Shown: positions 13,807-19,500 of the stretch, piece by piece | Numbering within the stretch: position 1 is the first letter of the stretch | How the letters are laid out: each line of letters begins with the position of its first letter | DNA from: Candidatus Fonsibacter lacus | GTDB taxonomy: Bacteria > Pseudomonadota > Alphaproteobacteria > Pelagibacterales > Pelagibacteraceae | Reading direction: 5' to 3' | Length of the DNA stretch: 19,500 nt | Assembly: GCA_010021145.1 (NCBI GenBank) | Contig: RGRP01000008.1 | Span: 1 to 19,500, forward strand | The notes under the pieces: generated by a model | The model's database searches: none | What the model was told of the DNA's origin: nothing | The model's input: the letters and a program-made list of their open reading frames with translations, nothing else | Translations under genes and position numbers: made by a program

Positions 13807-15494
13807 TGAGCACCTACATCAACGTCACCGTTGGTAAGACTGGGCTCAGTGATAAGGCCAAGCAACAAACCAACGCCAACCGCCAAGCCAAGCTAGAAGC
13901 GGATGCCCGCGATAAGGCAGAGGTGGAGGGCAAGCGGCAGCGTGATGCCAACCGCGCAGAGCAGGGCATTGGGCCTGATGGCAAGCCGCTGTACGGCCAG
14001 CCGTTGCAGACAGCAGCTCGCAAGGATGAGCCGGCGGCGTTTAGGCAAATAGACACTGTAATTGTAAATGGTATTGGCATCAAAGTTGAGTATAGCACTG
14101 CTCTTGCAAGTGGAGACGTAGACTGGACAGTAAAAGTGTCAATAGGCGCTTTCACAAGCACAGAAGCAACCCAGTTTATTTATCCATATCGCACCAATGC
14201 GTGGAACGTCGCACCCACACCTTCAGGGCTTCCGACAACGTGGACGGCTTTGCCACGCGATGTTGGGCTAGTAGATCAATACGGCAATTATTTTCTGGAC
14301 TCGTCAGATATATTTTACGATGACAGCAACCATGCAGGCGGCACTTACTCCATTGCACGCGACATTAGCGGAAATTTAGATCTGAATGTCAATAACTCAC
14401 GTTTAATACCTTTGCCTGACGGCCAAGGGGGCGCCTACATTATTTTTTTATTGAACCGGCTGCATCGCAAGCGAGTTGACCGAATAACAAAAACCGCAAC
14501 GACATCACGCTCGCTCGCCTCATACAAAAGAGTCGGCAATCCAATCCAACCCAACTTATACCCAGGTTGGTATGAGATAAATTGGAGTACAAACCCAACA
14601 TGCAGCGCTGAATCAACTGATTTCAACATGACGCCTGAGTCTATTGCGGCTCTTAATAAAGTGCTTGCTCACTATTGGGCGGGTGTAAATACTGTTACAG
14701 CAACAAGAGCAGCCGTCAAAGACTTATCTTTTTCCGACTATGCAGTCCATTTATACCGCGTTTCAAAGCAAGGAGTAGTAGCAGAAGTTGAAGTGCCAAC
14801 AACTCTTCAGTCATGGCTCCAGTCAATCAACCCGCCTCTGGAGATCAATAGTACCGTTACGACATCATCAGGTTCTTCCGTTAACTTGAATAGCAACTGG
14901 ATCACAAGCGGAACTTACGAGAAAACAAATAACTGGGACGGCAGCCACGGAGATTTCTGTTTTCCTAACATTCAATATCAAGAAGTTGTAAGCCAAAATA
15001 CGATACAGCCTTTTTCATACTCAACTTTTGATTCAGCTTCCTATTACGCCTCTGCACCTGTCGTCGATCTTTCAACCTATGAAAATACGCTTTTGTTTTT
15101 GCTAGGAGGTGTTTCCTCTACCGGTTACCACGCCAGGGGCCCTTCGTTTGCTTACGCGTATGGAAAGAACATTAAAGCGCTTACTTCTGGACAGCGAACG
15201 GATTATGTCTACATGGAAGATTCTTTTTTAGGGGCAAAACCAAAACGCTATGCAGCTTCTTGTGTTTTATCAGAGCAGTGTATGCCATTTAACTCCTACG
15301 CATTAGATTGGGCCTCTTCAGCGTCTCGCCCTCCGTCCTATGGAAGCTTATCGCCTTTAGGCACCTACAAAGCACTGCGGCAGGAAACCACAACAGTGCC
15401 TGCTTACTTACAGTCTGGGTATACCTTGTACTATCTAACAAACTGGGGCAGCGCTAGCTTGTGCCGCAAGGGGCTTGCCCTTTTAGGATTATGA
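13806..15494 (+). CDS. Receptor-binding / tail fibre candidate, mosaic
   Basis: 562 residues from ATG 13806, preferred over TTG 13803 because TGATG overlap is the rule here. Residues 1-75 are helical and charged (LSDKAKQQTNANRQAKLEADARDK..), GC-rich like the neighbours, and likely a virion anchor. From about base 14040 the DNA becomes abruptly AT-rich, and the remaining 485 residues are aromatic, Ser/Thr/Tyr-rich beta sequence without a recognisable family (for example GWYEINWSTNPTC, SYALDWASSASRPPSYGSL). The composition drops back exactly at the stop. This architecture suggests a replaceable receptor-binding domain grafted onto a conserved anchor. The function is inferred, not shown. Confidence 0.6.
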   Translation: MSTYINVTVGKTGLSDKAKQQTNANRQAKLEADARDKAEVEGKRQRDANRAEQGIGPDGKPLYGQPLQTAARKDEPAAFRQIDTVIVNGIGIKVEYSTALASGDVDWTVKVSIGAFTSTEATQFIYPYRTNAWNVAPTPSGLPTTWTALPRDVGLVDQYGNYFLDSSDIFYDDSNHAGGTYSIARDISGNLDLNVNNSRLIPLPDGQGGAYIIFLLNRLHRKRVDRITKTATTSRSLASYKRVGNPIQPNLYPGWYEINWSTNPTCSAESTDFNMTPESIAALNKVLAHYWAGVNTVTATRAAVKDLSFSDYAVHLYRVSKQGVVAEVEVPTTLQSWLQSINPPLEINSTVTTSSGSSVNLNSNWITSGTYEKTNNWDGSHGDFCFPNIQYQEVVSQNTIQPFSYSTFDSASYYASAPVVDLSTYENTLLFLLGGVSSTGYHARGPSFAYAYGKNIKALTSGQRTDYVYMEDSFLGAKPKRYAASCVLSEQCMPFNSYALDWASSASRPPSYGSLSPLGTYKALRQETTTVPAYLQSGYTLYYLTNWGSASLCRKGLALLGL

Positions 15495-15619
15495 CCACCC
15501 CAACCTCCAACGCCCAGGCCCTACTGCAGCGTGCGCAGCTGCAGACGCAGGCCAACCGCTACGGCTTCCTGCGGCGTCAAGCTGACGTCAGACTGGTGCA
15601 AACGATCGCTAAGTCCTGA
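15491..15619 (+). CDS. Small phage protein, 42 aa
   Basis: ATG 15491 overlaps the preceding TGA (ATGA), and its own TGA 15617-15619 overlaps the next ATG, so it is coupled on both sides. The 42-residue product is helical and polar, with ALLQRAQLQTQANRYGFLRRQ at its centre. GC-rich codon use matches the structural genes rather than the AT-rich gene before it. The function is unknown. Being coupled to the chaperone gene, it may take part in tail assembly. Confidence 0.6.
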   Translation: MTTPTSNAQALLQRAQLQTQANRYGFLRRQADVRLVQTIAKS

Positions 15620-16197
15620 TGCTGCCGTTTATTACCCCACCCGCGCCGCGCAGTGTGCGCCAGATCGGCAACGATCAGGTCGGCGTGCTGGAAGTGGAAG
15701 TGCGTGGTGGCTTGACGGTGGGTGAGAGTGCCACCATCAGTGAACTGTTGGCCCAAGAGCAGAGCGCCTTTGTGCGTGGTGCGCAGATCGCGGATGCCAT
15801 TGCCAAAGAGGAAGAGATCAGCCTGACCGAAGCGTTCCAGCTGATCGAGAACGCGATTGCTGGGCGGGCATTAGAGCCGGATGCGGATGCCATTCGCGTG
15901 CGCCATGCCGAGCGCATTGCTGAAGTGGCCCGCGTCTATGCCAAGGCCGGCCAAGCCAATCTGGAGGCCACTGTGACGGCACTGGTGCGCAGCCGCTGCA
16001 ACCTGCCGGCTTGGACGCTGGACGACACGCGCAAGATGGATAAACCCCTTTTCGATGGGTTGTGGCAACTGGCGCAGGATGAGCAGGCCGCCGAGGATTT
16101 GCCCAGCACACCGCCGACTGAGGAAGAACTGGGAAAGCCGCAGCCGGTCAAGCCGACCGGCAACAAACGGACTGGGCGGCACTCTTCTGGGAACTAG
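15619..16197 (+). CDS. Tail assembly chaperone, short form (gpG-like)
   Basis: 192 residues. The sequence is helical and acidic, with ATISELLAQEQSAFVRGAQIADAIAKEEEIS and DAIRVRHAERIAEVARVYAKAG, then a C-terminal Pro/Glu linker. It is the 0-frame product of a programmed -1 frameshift gene: G_GGA_AAG at 16131-16137 is read as Gly-Lys here, and translation ends at TAG 16195-16197. In lambda-like phages the short form binds the tape measure and is not part of the virion. Recognition rests mainly on the frameshift signal and gene pairing; the sequence itself is not a close match I can name. It lies far from the tape measure gene, which is unusual. Confidence 0.72.
   Translation: MLPFITPPAPRSVRQIGNDQVGVLEVEVRGGLTVGESATISELLAQEQSAFVRGAQIADAIAKEEEISLTEAFQLIENAIAGRALEPDADAIRVRHAERIAEVARVYAKAGQANLEATVTALVRSRCNLPAWTLDDTRKMDKPLFDGLWQLAQDEQAAEDLPSTPPTEEELGKPQPVKPTGNKRTGRHSSGN
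16131..16161 (+). promoter_or_regulatory. Programmed -1 frameshift site with hairpin
   Basis: The slippery heptamer G_GGA_AAG (16131-16137) is in the 0 frame of the chaperone gene and is identical to the lambda G/GT site. After a 5-nt spacer, GCCGGTC (16143-16149) and GACCGGC (16155-16161) form a perfect 7-bp stem with the 5-nt loop AAGCC. The -1 frame has a stop at 16119-16121 and then stays open to 16788, so the overlap brackets the heptamer closely. Confidence 0.87.
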
Positions 16198-16790
16198 CGC
16201 GAGGGTTCCCCGGTCAATTTGACCGCACCACCTATGGCACGGAGCTGCGGGTGACGGTGCTCGGCGCGTGGAAGGCGCTGCAGAAGATCAAGCGCGATGA
16301 GATGGCGCTGCAGGAGCTGCCTGTGGCCAGCCTTGCGGCTTTGACCGCCAACATCAACCGGGATCCAAAGAAGGGCAAACCCTTCGCGCCGGCCGACTTC
16401 GCTTTGTTCCGCGAGCAGGAAAAGCCGTCCGCTGAACTGCCGGCAGACGTGGCTGCCACGGCCCTGGCGCTGCGCCATGAAGGCAAGCTCCCGACGATCC
16501 TGCTGACGGCCTGGCCGCAGGTGCTGGCCTCGGCCAATGAAAGCGCCACACCGCCCAGCGTGCGGGCCTTGCACAGTGACGACCGACGCGTCTGGGTGCT
16601 CTGCCCCACATGGGATGGCAAACACTGTCGAGGCGGGCTGGTGGCCGTGGACGGCCGCATCAGTGGGCCGATCCTCCTGCGAGATCTGGATCGACCGCTG
16701 GCCACCTATGTGCTGCAGATTCCCGTCAGACCGCTGGTCGGTTGGCTGGAAGCTGGTTTGCTGTTAGTCGCCGGCAACCTCAGTGCATGA
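16137..16790 (+). CDS. Tail assembly chaperone extension (gpT-like, frameshift)
   Basis: 217 codons in the -1 frame relative to the upstream chaperone gene; joined at the slippery site they give a fusion of about 390 residues. The segment directly after the shift, QQTDWAALFWELARGFPGQFD, is typical of the T-type domain, and it lies upstream of the first possible start (GTG 16251), so an independent start would lose conserved sequence. Downstream are a helical part (TVLGAWKALQKIKRDEMALQ) and a beta part (RRVWVLCPTWDGKHCRGGLVAVDG) that make this extension longer than lambda T. In lambda the GT fusion recruits tail tube subunits onto the tape. TGA 16788-16790 overlaps the next ATG. Confidence 0.78.
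   Translation, partial: AAAGQADRQQTDWAALFWELARGFPGQFDRTTYGTELRVTVLGAWKALQKIKRDEMALQELPVASLAALTANINRDPKKGKPFAPADFALFREQEKPSAELPADVAATALALRHEGKLPTILLTAWPQVLASANESATPPSVRALHSDDRRVWVLCPTWDGKHCRGGLVAVDGRISGPILLRDLDRPLATYVLQIPVRPLVGWLEAGLLLVAGNLSA
16773..16780 (+). repeat. Junction motif copy GGCAACCT
   Basis: Exact copy 6 nt before ATG 16787, but it falls within the last codons (Gly-Asn-Leu) of the chaperone extension, so it could be coding coincidence. Confidence 0.35.
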
Positions 16791-17188
16791 CGACCATCCT
16801 CAGCCTGCGCACGGCCCTAGAGACCACGCTGGTGGATGTGCTCGGCACCTACACGCTGGCCAATGGGGTGACCACACCAGCGATTGCGGTGCGGGCTGCG
16901 GGGGAGAGTCTGCCGCCGGGCACAACGGTGACCGGGCTGGAATGCGTGATCCTGCGCGAGCCGGAGCTGGAAGTGATCCGGCAATACGGCAAGGAACATG
17001 CGTTCAGTCGCTGGACGATCTATCTGGTGGACTGGAACGGAGAGGCCAGCCTGCAGACCGTCGCGGGCCGGTTGATCTGGTCGTATCCCGGGAGCAATGC
17101 CACAAGCATCACCGTGCCGCGTGGTGTGGGACCGCGCAGCCAGATGCGCGTAGACATCCAGACCAACCCGGACACGATTGTCGGCTGA
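16787..17188 (+). CDS. Tail terminator candidate
   Basis: 133 residues from ATG 16787, which overlaps the preceding TGA; longer in-frame readings start inside the chaperone gene. The N-terminus (LSLRTALETTLVDVLGTYTL) and the alternating beta strands GLECVILREPELEV, SRWTIYLVDWNGE, then a C-terminal SQMRVDIQTNP fit the small alpha/beta fold of tail-terminator (lambda gpU-like) and neck proteins, which cap the tube after polymerisation. I do not see a defining motif, so the call depends on size, fold pattern and linkage to tail chaperones. An unassigned tail-completion protein is the alternative. Confidence 0.5.
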   Translation: MTTILSLRTALETTLVDVLGTYTLANGVTTPAIAVRAAGESLPPGTTVTGLECVILREPELEVIRQYGKEHAFSRWTIYLVDWNGEASLQTVAGRLIWSYPGSNATSITVPRGVGPRSQMRVDIQTNPDTIVG

Positions 17189-17195
17189 GTGCGCG

Positions 17196-17203
17196 GGCAA
17201 TCT
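17196..17203 (+). repeat. Junction motif variant GGCAATCT
   Basis: One-mismatch copy in the 23-bp gap between the tail-terminator candidate and GTG 17212, 8 nt before the start. Confidence 0.35.
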
Positions 17204-17211
17204 ATGGCGTA

Positions 17212-17475
17212 GTGCCAGCGCTGTGGGCTGCTGTGATTGAGGTCGTTGCGGCATCCATTGGCGCCATGATTGGCTTAGCGGCCAGCGGCATCGGCGGGAT
17301 GCTCCGCAAGGACGATGAGGCCAGCAAGGCAGTGATTCGATTGACCGCTGCAGTAGAGCACATCGCTGGTGAAGTCAGCCTGCTGCGCGGTGAAATTAAA
17401 TCAGACCGGCAGGAGCTATATCCCCGCATCAATGCCATTGAGCAGCGGCTGGCCTCGCTGGAGGCACGTCTGTGA
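17212..17475 (+). CDS. Small membrane plus coiled-coil protein, holin-like candidate
   Basis: 87 residues from GTG 17212, the only usable start between the previous stop and the hydrophobic segment; the open frame extends further left but lies inside other genes. Residues about 3-30 are hydrophobic and Gly/Ala-rich (SIGAMIGLAASGIGGM), a possible membrane hairpin. Residues about 35-85 form an amphipathic coiled coil with heptad spacing (VIRLTAAVEHIAGEVSLLRGE, then NAIEQRLASLEARL). The layout is like small holin-associated proteins of the XhlA type but with the order reversed. It is next to other tiny proteins and 286 nt upstream of the endolysin gene. A lysis role is inferred. The stop overlaps the next ATG. 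Confidence 0.6.
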   Translation: MPALWAAVIEVVAASIGAMIGLAASGIGGMLRKDDEASKAVIRLTAAVEHIAGEVSLLRGEIKSDRQELYPRINAIEQRLASLEARL

Positions 17476-17561
17476 TGTGGATGCTTGTCTTCCTGTTCTT
17501 TCTGATCCTTTGGGCGGCGGTGATGTGGTTGTTGATTTGGATTGCAGATCAGTGGCGCTGA
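17475..17561 (+). CDS. Tiny transmembrane protein, 28 aa
   Basis: This frame encodes 28 residues: one continuous hydrophobic segment rich in Leu, Phe and Trp (MWMLVFLFFLILWAAVMW..), ending ADQWR at the cytosolic-like side. ATG 17475 overlaps the preceding TGA (TGATG), a strong sign of coupled translation. A single-span peptide between a membrane/coiled-coil protein and the endolysin would suit a holin, antiholin or other lysis helper; none of these is proven. A random frame of this size with uninterrupted hydrophobicity and a matching overlap is unlikely. Confidence 0.6.
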   Translation: MWMLVFLFFLILWAAVMWLLIWIADQWR

Positions 17562-17569
17562 GGAAACCT
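17562..17569 (+). repeat. Junction motif variant GGAAACCT
   Basis: One-mismatch copy directly after TGA 17559-17561, 19 nt before ATG 17589. It shares AACCTTGAG then AAAG with the copy at 5912. Confidence 0.45.
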
Positions 17570-17588
17570 TGAGCAAAGCGCTGAGCTG

Positions 17589-17759
17589 ATGACACCAGAA
17601 GAAATCGCGGCCGTTGCGGTCGCACTGCTGGCGGGTAGTGAGCTGCTGAGCTACCTGCCCGGCGTCAAAGCGAACGGTTGGGTGCAGCTGTTTCTGGCTG
17701 CACTGAAAGGCATTGCTGAAGCGGCACAGGCTGAGCAAGGCAAAAAGCGTCGCCGCTGA
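17589..17759 (+). CDS. Small phage protein, 56 aa, lysis-region
   Basis: 56 residues: MTPEEIAAVAVALLAGSELL, then SYLPGVKANGWVQLFLAALKGIAEAA, ending in the basic GKKRRR. Two amphipathic or weakly hydrophobic helices are separated by a Pro-Gly turn. I associate the ELLS.[IL]PG.K.NGW.QL pattern with small genes common in Synechococcus phages and prophages; their function is not known. The position directly before the endolysin gene (2-nt gap to GTG 17762) allows a holin-like or virion role. The start is the first ATG after the 27-nt gap that holds a junction motif copy. Confidence 0.7.
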   Translation: MTPEEIAAVAVALLAGSELLSYLPGVKANGWVQLFLAALKGIAEAAQAEQGKKRRR

Positions 17760-17761
17760 TT

Positions 17762-18937
17762 GTGAGCAGCATCAAGCTCATTGACGCGGCCAAGCACTAC
17801 AAGGCCGAGTCGCATCAGATCGCGGCCTGGAACTGGCTGCAGGAACAGTTAAGCCCTGAGGTGCTCGCGGAGTTTGCGGAGCTGTACCGGGCTGCGCCGC
17901 CGCAGAAGGCGATGCTGCCGCCGCCGTGGCTGGCACCGGCTATGGCCATCATCAAGGCCCACGAAGGCTGCCGGCTGGAGGCCTACAAGGATGCAGCCGG
18001 TGTCCCCACGATCGGGTACGGCACCACGCGCTACTTGGATGCGCCGGTGCGCATGAGCGACAAGATCAGCCAGGCCATGGCCGAGGAACTGCTCGCCAAC
18101 GACGTGGAGCACCTCTTCGGGCCGGGCGTGCTGAGCCTGCTGCCGATGGCCGCCAAGTGGAAGCCGAATCAGATCGCCGCGCTCACGTCCTTTGCGTACA
18201 ACCTCGGCCTCGGGGCATTGGAGACCAGCACGCTGCGCTCACGGCTGCTGGCAGGCCAGGATCCCTGCACCGTCGTGCGCGAGGAACTGCCCCGATGGAT
18301 CCATGCCGGCGAGGCCGTGCTGCCCGGTCTGGAGCGTCGCCGCAAGGCTGAGATTGAGCTGTTCTGCGGGCCGTCGCTGCAGCAGGCCGGCTTCGGCAAC
18401 CCGCTGAAGGTGCCGTACTACAGCCAGCGGGATTCAGCCATGCCGGGCCAGGCAAACCGGATGTGCTTCTCATCCAGTTGCGCCATGCTCGTAGCCACGC
18501 TGCGGCCCGAGGCCCTAAGCGGTGCCAATGCTGATGACACCTACCTCAAGCGGGTGCTGCAGTACGGCGATACCACCGACGCCAACGCCCAGCTGAAGGC
18601 GCTGCAGAGCTACGGCATCAAAGCCCGGTTCCGTCAGGACTGCGACTGGACAGACCTGGAGAAACAGATCAACCGTGGCGTGCCGGTGCCCTGCGGGTTC
18701 CTGCACCACGGCCCGGCCAGCAAGCCAAGCGGCGGCGGGCACTGGCTGATCGTGATCGGCTACACGCCCGGCATGGGCGCCGTGATCGTCAACGATCCCT
18801 TTGGCGAGGCCCAGCTGGTCAGTGGCGAGTATCACGGCACGCGTGGTGCTGGCTTGGCTTACTCGCGCAAGAACTGGGGTCCGCGCTGGATGGTCGAAGG
18901 CCCGAAGACCGGGTGGGCCATCATCGCGGAACCATGA
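17762..18937 (+). CDS. Bifunctional endolysin: GH24 lysozyme plus C39-like peptidase
   Basis: 391 residues, GTG start 2 nt after the previous stop. Residues 1-45 are a helical N-terminal module (YKAESHQIAAWNWLQEQL). Residues about 58-203 are a T4-type lysozyme: KAHEGCRLEAYKDAAGVPTIGYGTT holds E68, D77 and T83 with the same 9- and 15-residue spacing as T4 lysozyme E11, D20 and T26. Residues about 215-391 look like a C39-family cysteine peptidase: C235 in MCFSSSCAM, H327 in GGGHWLIVIGY and D345 in VNDPFG. The two activities would cut glycan and peptide bonds of peptidoglycan. No signal peptide, so export needs a holin. An alternative for the second domain is virion processing or binding only. 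Confidence 0.88.
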   Translation: MSSIKLIDAAKHYKAESHQIAAWNWLQEQLSPEVLAEFAELYRAAPPQKAMLPPPWLAPAMAIIKAHEGCRLEAYKDAAGVPTIGYGTTRYLDAPVRMSDKISQAMAEELLANDVEHLFGPGVLSLLPMAAKWKPNQIAALTSFAYNLGLGALETSTLRSRLLAGQDPCTVVREELPRWIHAGEAVLPGLERRRKAEIELFCGPSLQQAGFGNPLKVPYYSQRDSAMPGQANRMCFSSSCAMLVATLRPEALSGANADDTYLKRVLQYGDTTDANAQLKALQSYGIKARFRQDCDWTDLEKQINRGVPVPCGFLHHGPASKPSGGGHWLIVIGYTPGMGAVIVNDPFGEAQLVSGEYHGTRGAGLAYSRKNWGPRWMVEGPKTGWAIIAEP

Positions 18938-19107
18938 ACATCAACCGCCGCATCCAACCGGGCCTGTGGTTGGTCACTCGCCAGGAAACCGGCGTGCGCG
19001 TGTGGATGGCCTGCGCCAACGGCATTACCTACCTGTCCTATTCCGAAAAACAGGCACGGCTTTGGTTGTCCCGCGAAATGGATGACCCGGAGCCCGAGGC
19101 GGCCTAG
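18934..19107 (+). CDS. Phage hypothetical protein, 57 aa
   Basis: 57 residues from ATG 18934, overlapping the endolysin TGA (ATGA). It starts MNINRRIQPGLWLVTRQETG, then VRVWMACANGITYLSYSEKQARLWLSR and an acidic tail (DDPEPEAA). It reads as a compact alpha/beta protein without a membrane segment. The function is unknown. The stop at 19105-19107 overlaps the stop of a convergent minus-strand gene by 3 nt. Confidence 0.6.
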   Translation: MNINRRIQPGLWLVTRQETGVRVWMACANGITYLSYSEKQARLWLSREMDDPEPEAA

Positions 19108-19268
19108 TCGTCATCCGCCTGCGGTAACCCCTTGGCCACGCGCAGGCACTCGTACATCACTTCGGCCTGCCAGCGCTGCTGGTGATAGGTGCAGTAGCCC
19201 ATGCCGCACACCCGCCAGATCAGCCCCTGTGGCGTGTCAATCAGCTCCACACGCAGCTGATCAACCAC
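19104..19268 (-). CDS. Small Cys-containing minus-strand protein, 54 aa
   Basis: Read on the minus strand, GTG 19268 opens 54 residues: VDQLRVELIDTPQGLIWRV, then CGMGYCTYHQQRW, then EVMYECLRVAKGLPQADDD. The order, with aromatic and hydrophobic core positions, looks like a genuine small protein, and its stop meets the convergent gene at 19107. The frame stays open about 100 nt further upstream and contains more Cys (TRVCVGCPL), but has no ATG, GTG or TTG there, so the start at 19268 is provisional. Paired Cys residues might bind metal; no family is recognised. Confidence 0.5.
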   Translation of the reverse strand: MVDQLRVELIDTPQGLIWRVCGMGYCTYHQQRWQAEVMYECLRVAKGLPQADDD

Positions 19269-19273
19269 CAGCG

Positions 19274-19281
19274 GGCAACCT
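19274..19281 (+). repeat. Junction motif copy GGCAACCT
   Basis: Exact copy 27 nt before ATG 19309, just upstream of the divergent minus-strand start at 19268. Confidence 0.45.
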
Positions 19282-19308
19282 ACACAGACCCTAGTTTCCC
19301 GGTGGCCG

Positions 19309-19500
19309 ATGGCCTGGGGGCAGTGGATGGTGCCCCAGCCGGGGCCAGAACATTGGCTGACGTTGGAGCGTCAACGTCGTGCCATTGACGGCTACAGCCT
19401 GCCGCAGGCACAGGACATGCTCTGGCGGCTCTGTCAGCTGACCATGCAGCAGGATCTGATTCTCCGGGCTGCTACGCGGCACATTGCGGAACTGGAGTGT
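19309..19500 (+). CDS. Phage hypothetical protein, partial at right edge
   Basis: 64 codons from ATG 19309 run off the window. The product begins MAWGQWMVPQPGPEHWLTLE and continues helical (RQRRAIDGYSLPQAQDMLWRL, then LTMQQDLILRAATRHIAEL). The PGPEHWL.LE opening followed by helices with repeated Ala/Leu/Gln is a pattern I associate with small cyanophage proteins of unknown function near lysis or late genes. GTG 19302 is in another frame and gives only 28 residues. Confidence in coding is good; function is unknown. Confidence 0.65.
   Translation, partial: MAWGQWMVPQPGPEHWLTLERQRRAIDGYSLPQAQDMLWRLCQLTMQQDLILRAATRHIAELEC

Noticed and set aside
16251..16790. Independent gene starting at GTG 16251
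   Set aside because: The frame is open and protein-like upstream of this GTG back to the slippery site, and no good ribosome binding site precedes it; frameshift expression explains it better.
17212..17475. Reading the 17212 gene from an ATG at 16783 (230 aa)
   Set aside because: The first 140 residues would lie in the wrong frame over the tail-terminator candidate and look like out-of-frame sequence; only the part after 17212 has protein character.
1..19500. tRNA genes, CRISPR arrays, insertion sequences, integrase or attachment sites
   Set aside because: None was seen by eye: no cloverleaf-like stretches in the short gaps, no regularly spaced direct repeats outside coding repeats, and no transposase or recombinase motifs. 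Nearly all sequence is taken by structural genes.

Overview
The window is a late structural and lysis region of a tailed phage (or prophage) with siphovirus-type logic. It has a tail tube, a 652-residue tape measure, lambda-style frameshifted tail chaperones and no contractile-sheath gene. Base composition is GC-rich. Genes are packed with TGATG and ATGA stop/start overlaps, and several small proteins resemble ones I associate with picocyanobacterial (Synechococcus/Cyanobium) phages. The cyanophage assignment is inference from protein style; no host gene, integrase, terminase, portal or major capsid gene is present.

Layout. (1) 1-3895, head region on the + strand: a decoration-like beta protein, a small basic protein with a terminator-like hairpin inside its frame, two small virion-type proteins flanking a lectin (LamG-like) protein, a 45-residue basic protein, the Mu gpF-like head morphogenesis protein and a head-tail adaptor. 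(2) 3905-4970: a phage sigma-70-like factor, then the major tail tube protein and a strong rho-independent terminator. (3) 5031-5893: two neck-type genes on the minus strand, an inversion inside the tail module. (4) 5941-11107: tape measure, a distal-tail candidate and an 813-residue tail-tip protein with C-terminal repeats. (5) 11141-15494: small virion proteins, a tandem two-LamG protein and a 562-residue receptor-binding candidate. The last two have conspicuously AT-richer central or C-terminal parts. (6) 15491-17188: a 42-residue protein, the tail assembly chaperone pair joined by a programmed -1 frameshift, and a tail-terminator candidate; these lie about 8 kb downstream of the tape measure rather than just before it. 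(7) 17212-19500: small membrane or coiled-coil proteins, a bifunctional endolysin (GH24 lysozyme plus C39-like peptidase), and small genes of unknown role, one on the minus strand.

Three signals stand out. The chaperone gene carries the exact lambda slippery heptamer GGGAAAG at 16131-16137, followed after 5 nt by a perfect 7-bp hairpin; the -1 frame opens 10 nt before the heptamer and offers no ATG, GTG or TTG start until 16251. An oriented motif, GGCAACCT or a close variant, recurs at gene junctions. Two copies sit back to back between the divergent genes at 5893 and 5941, each pointing toward its own gene. The sigma-like factor at 3905-4480 is an obvious but unproven candidate reader of such a motif.
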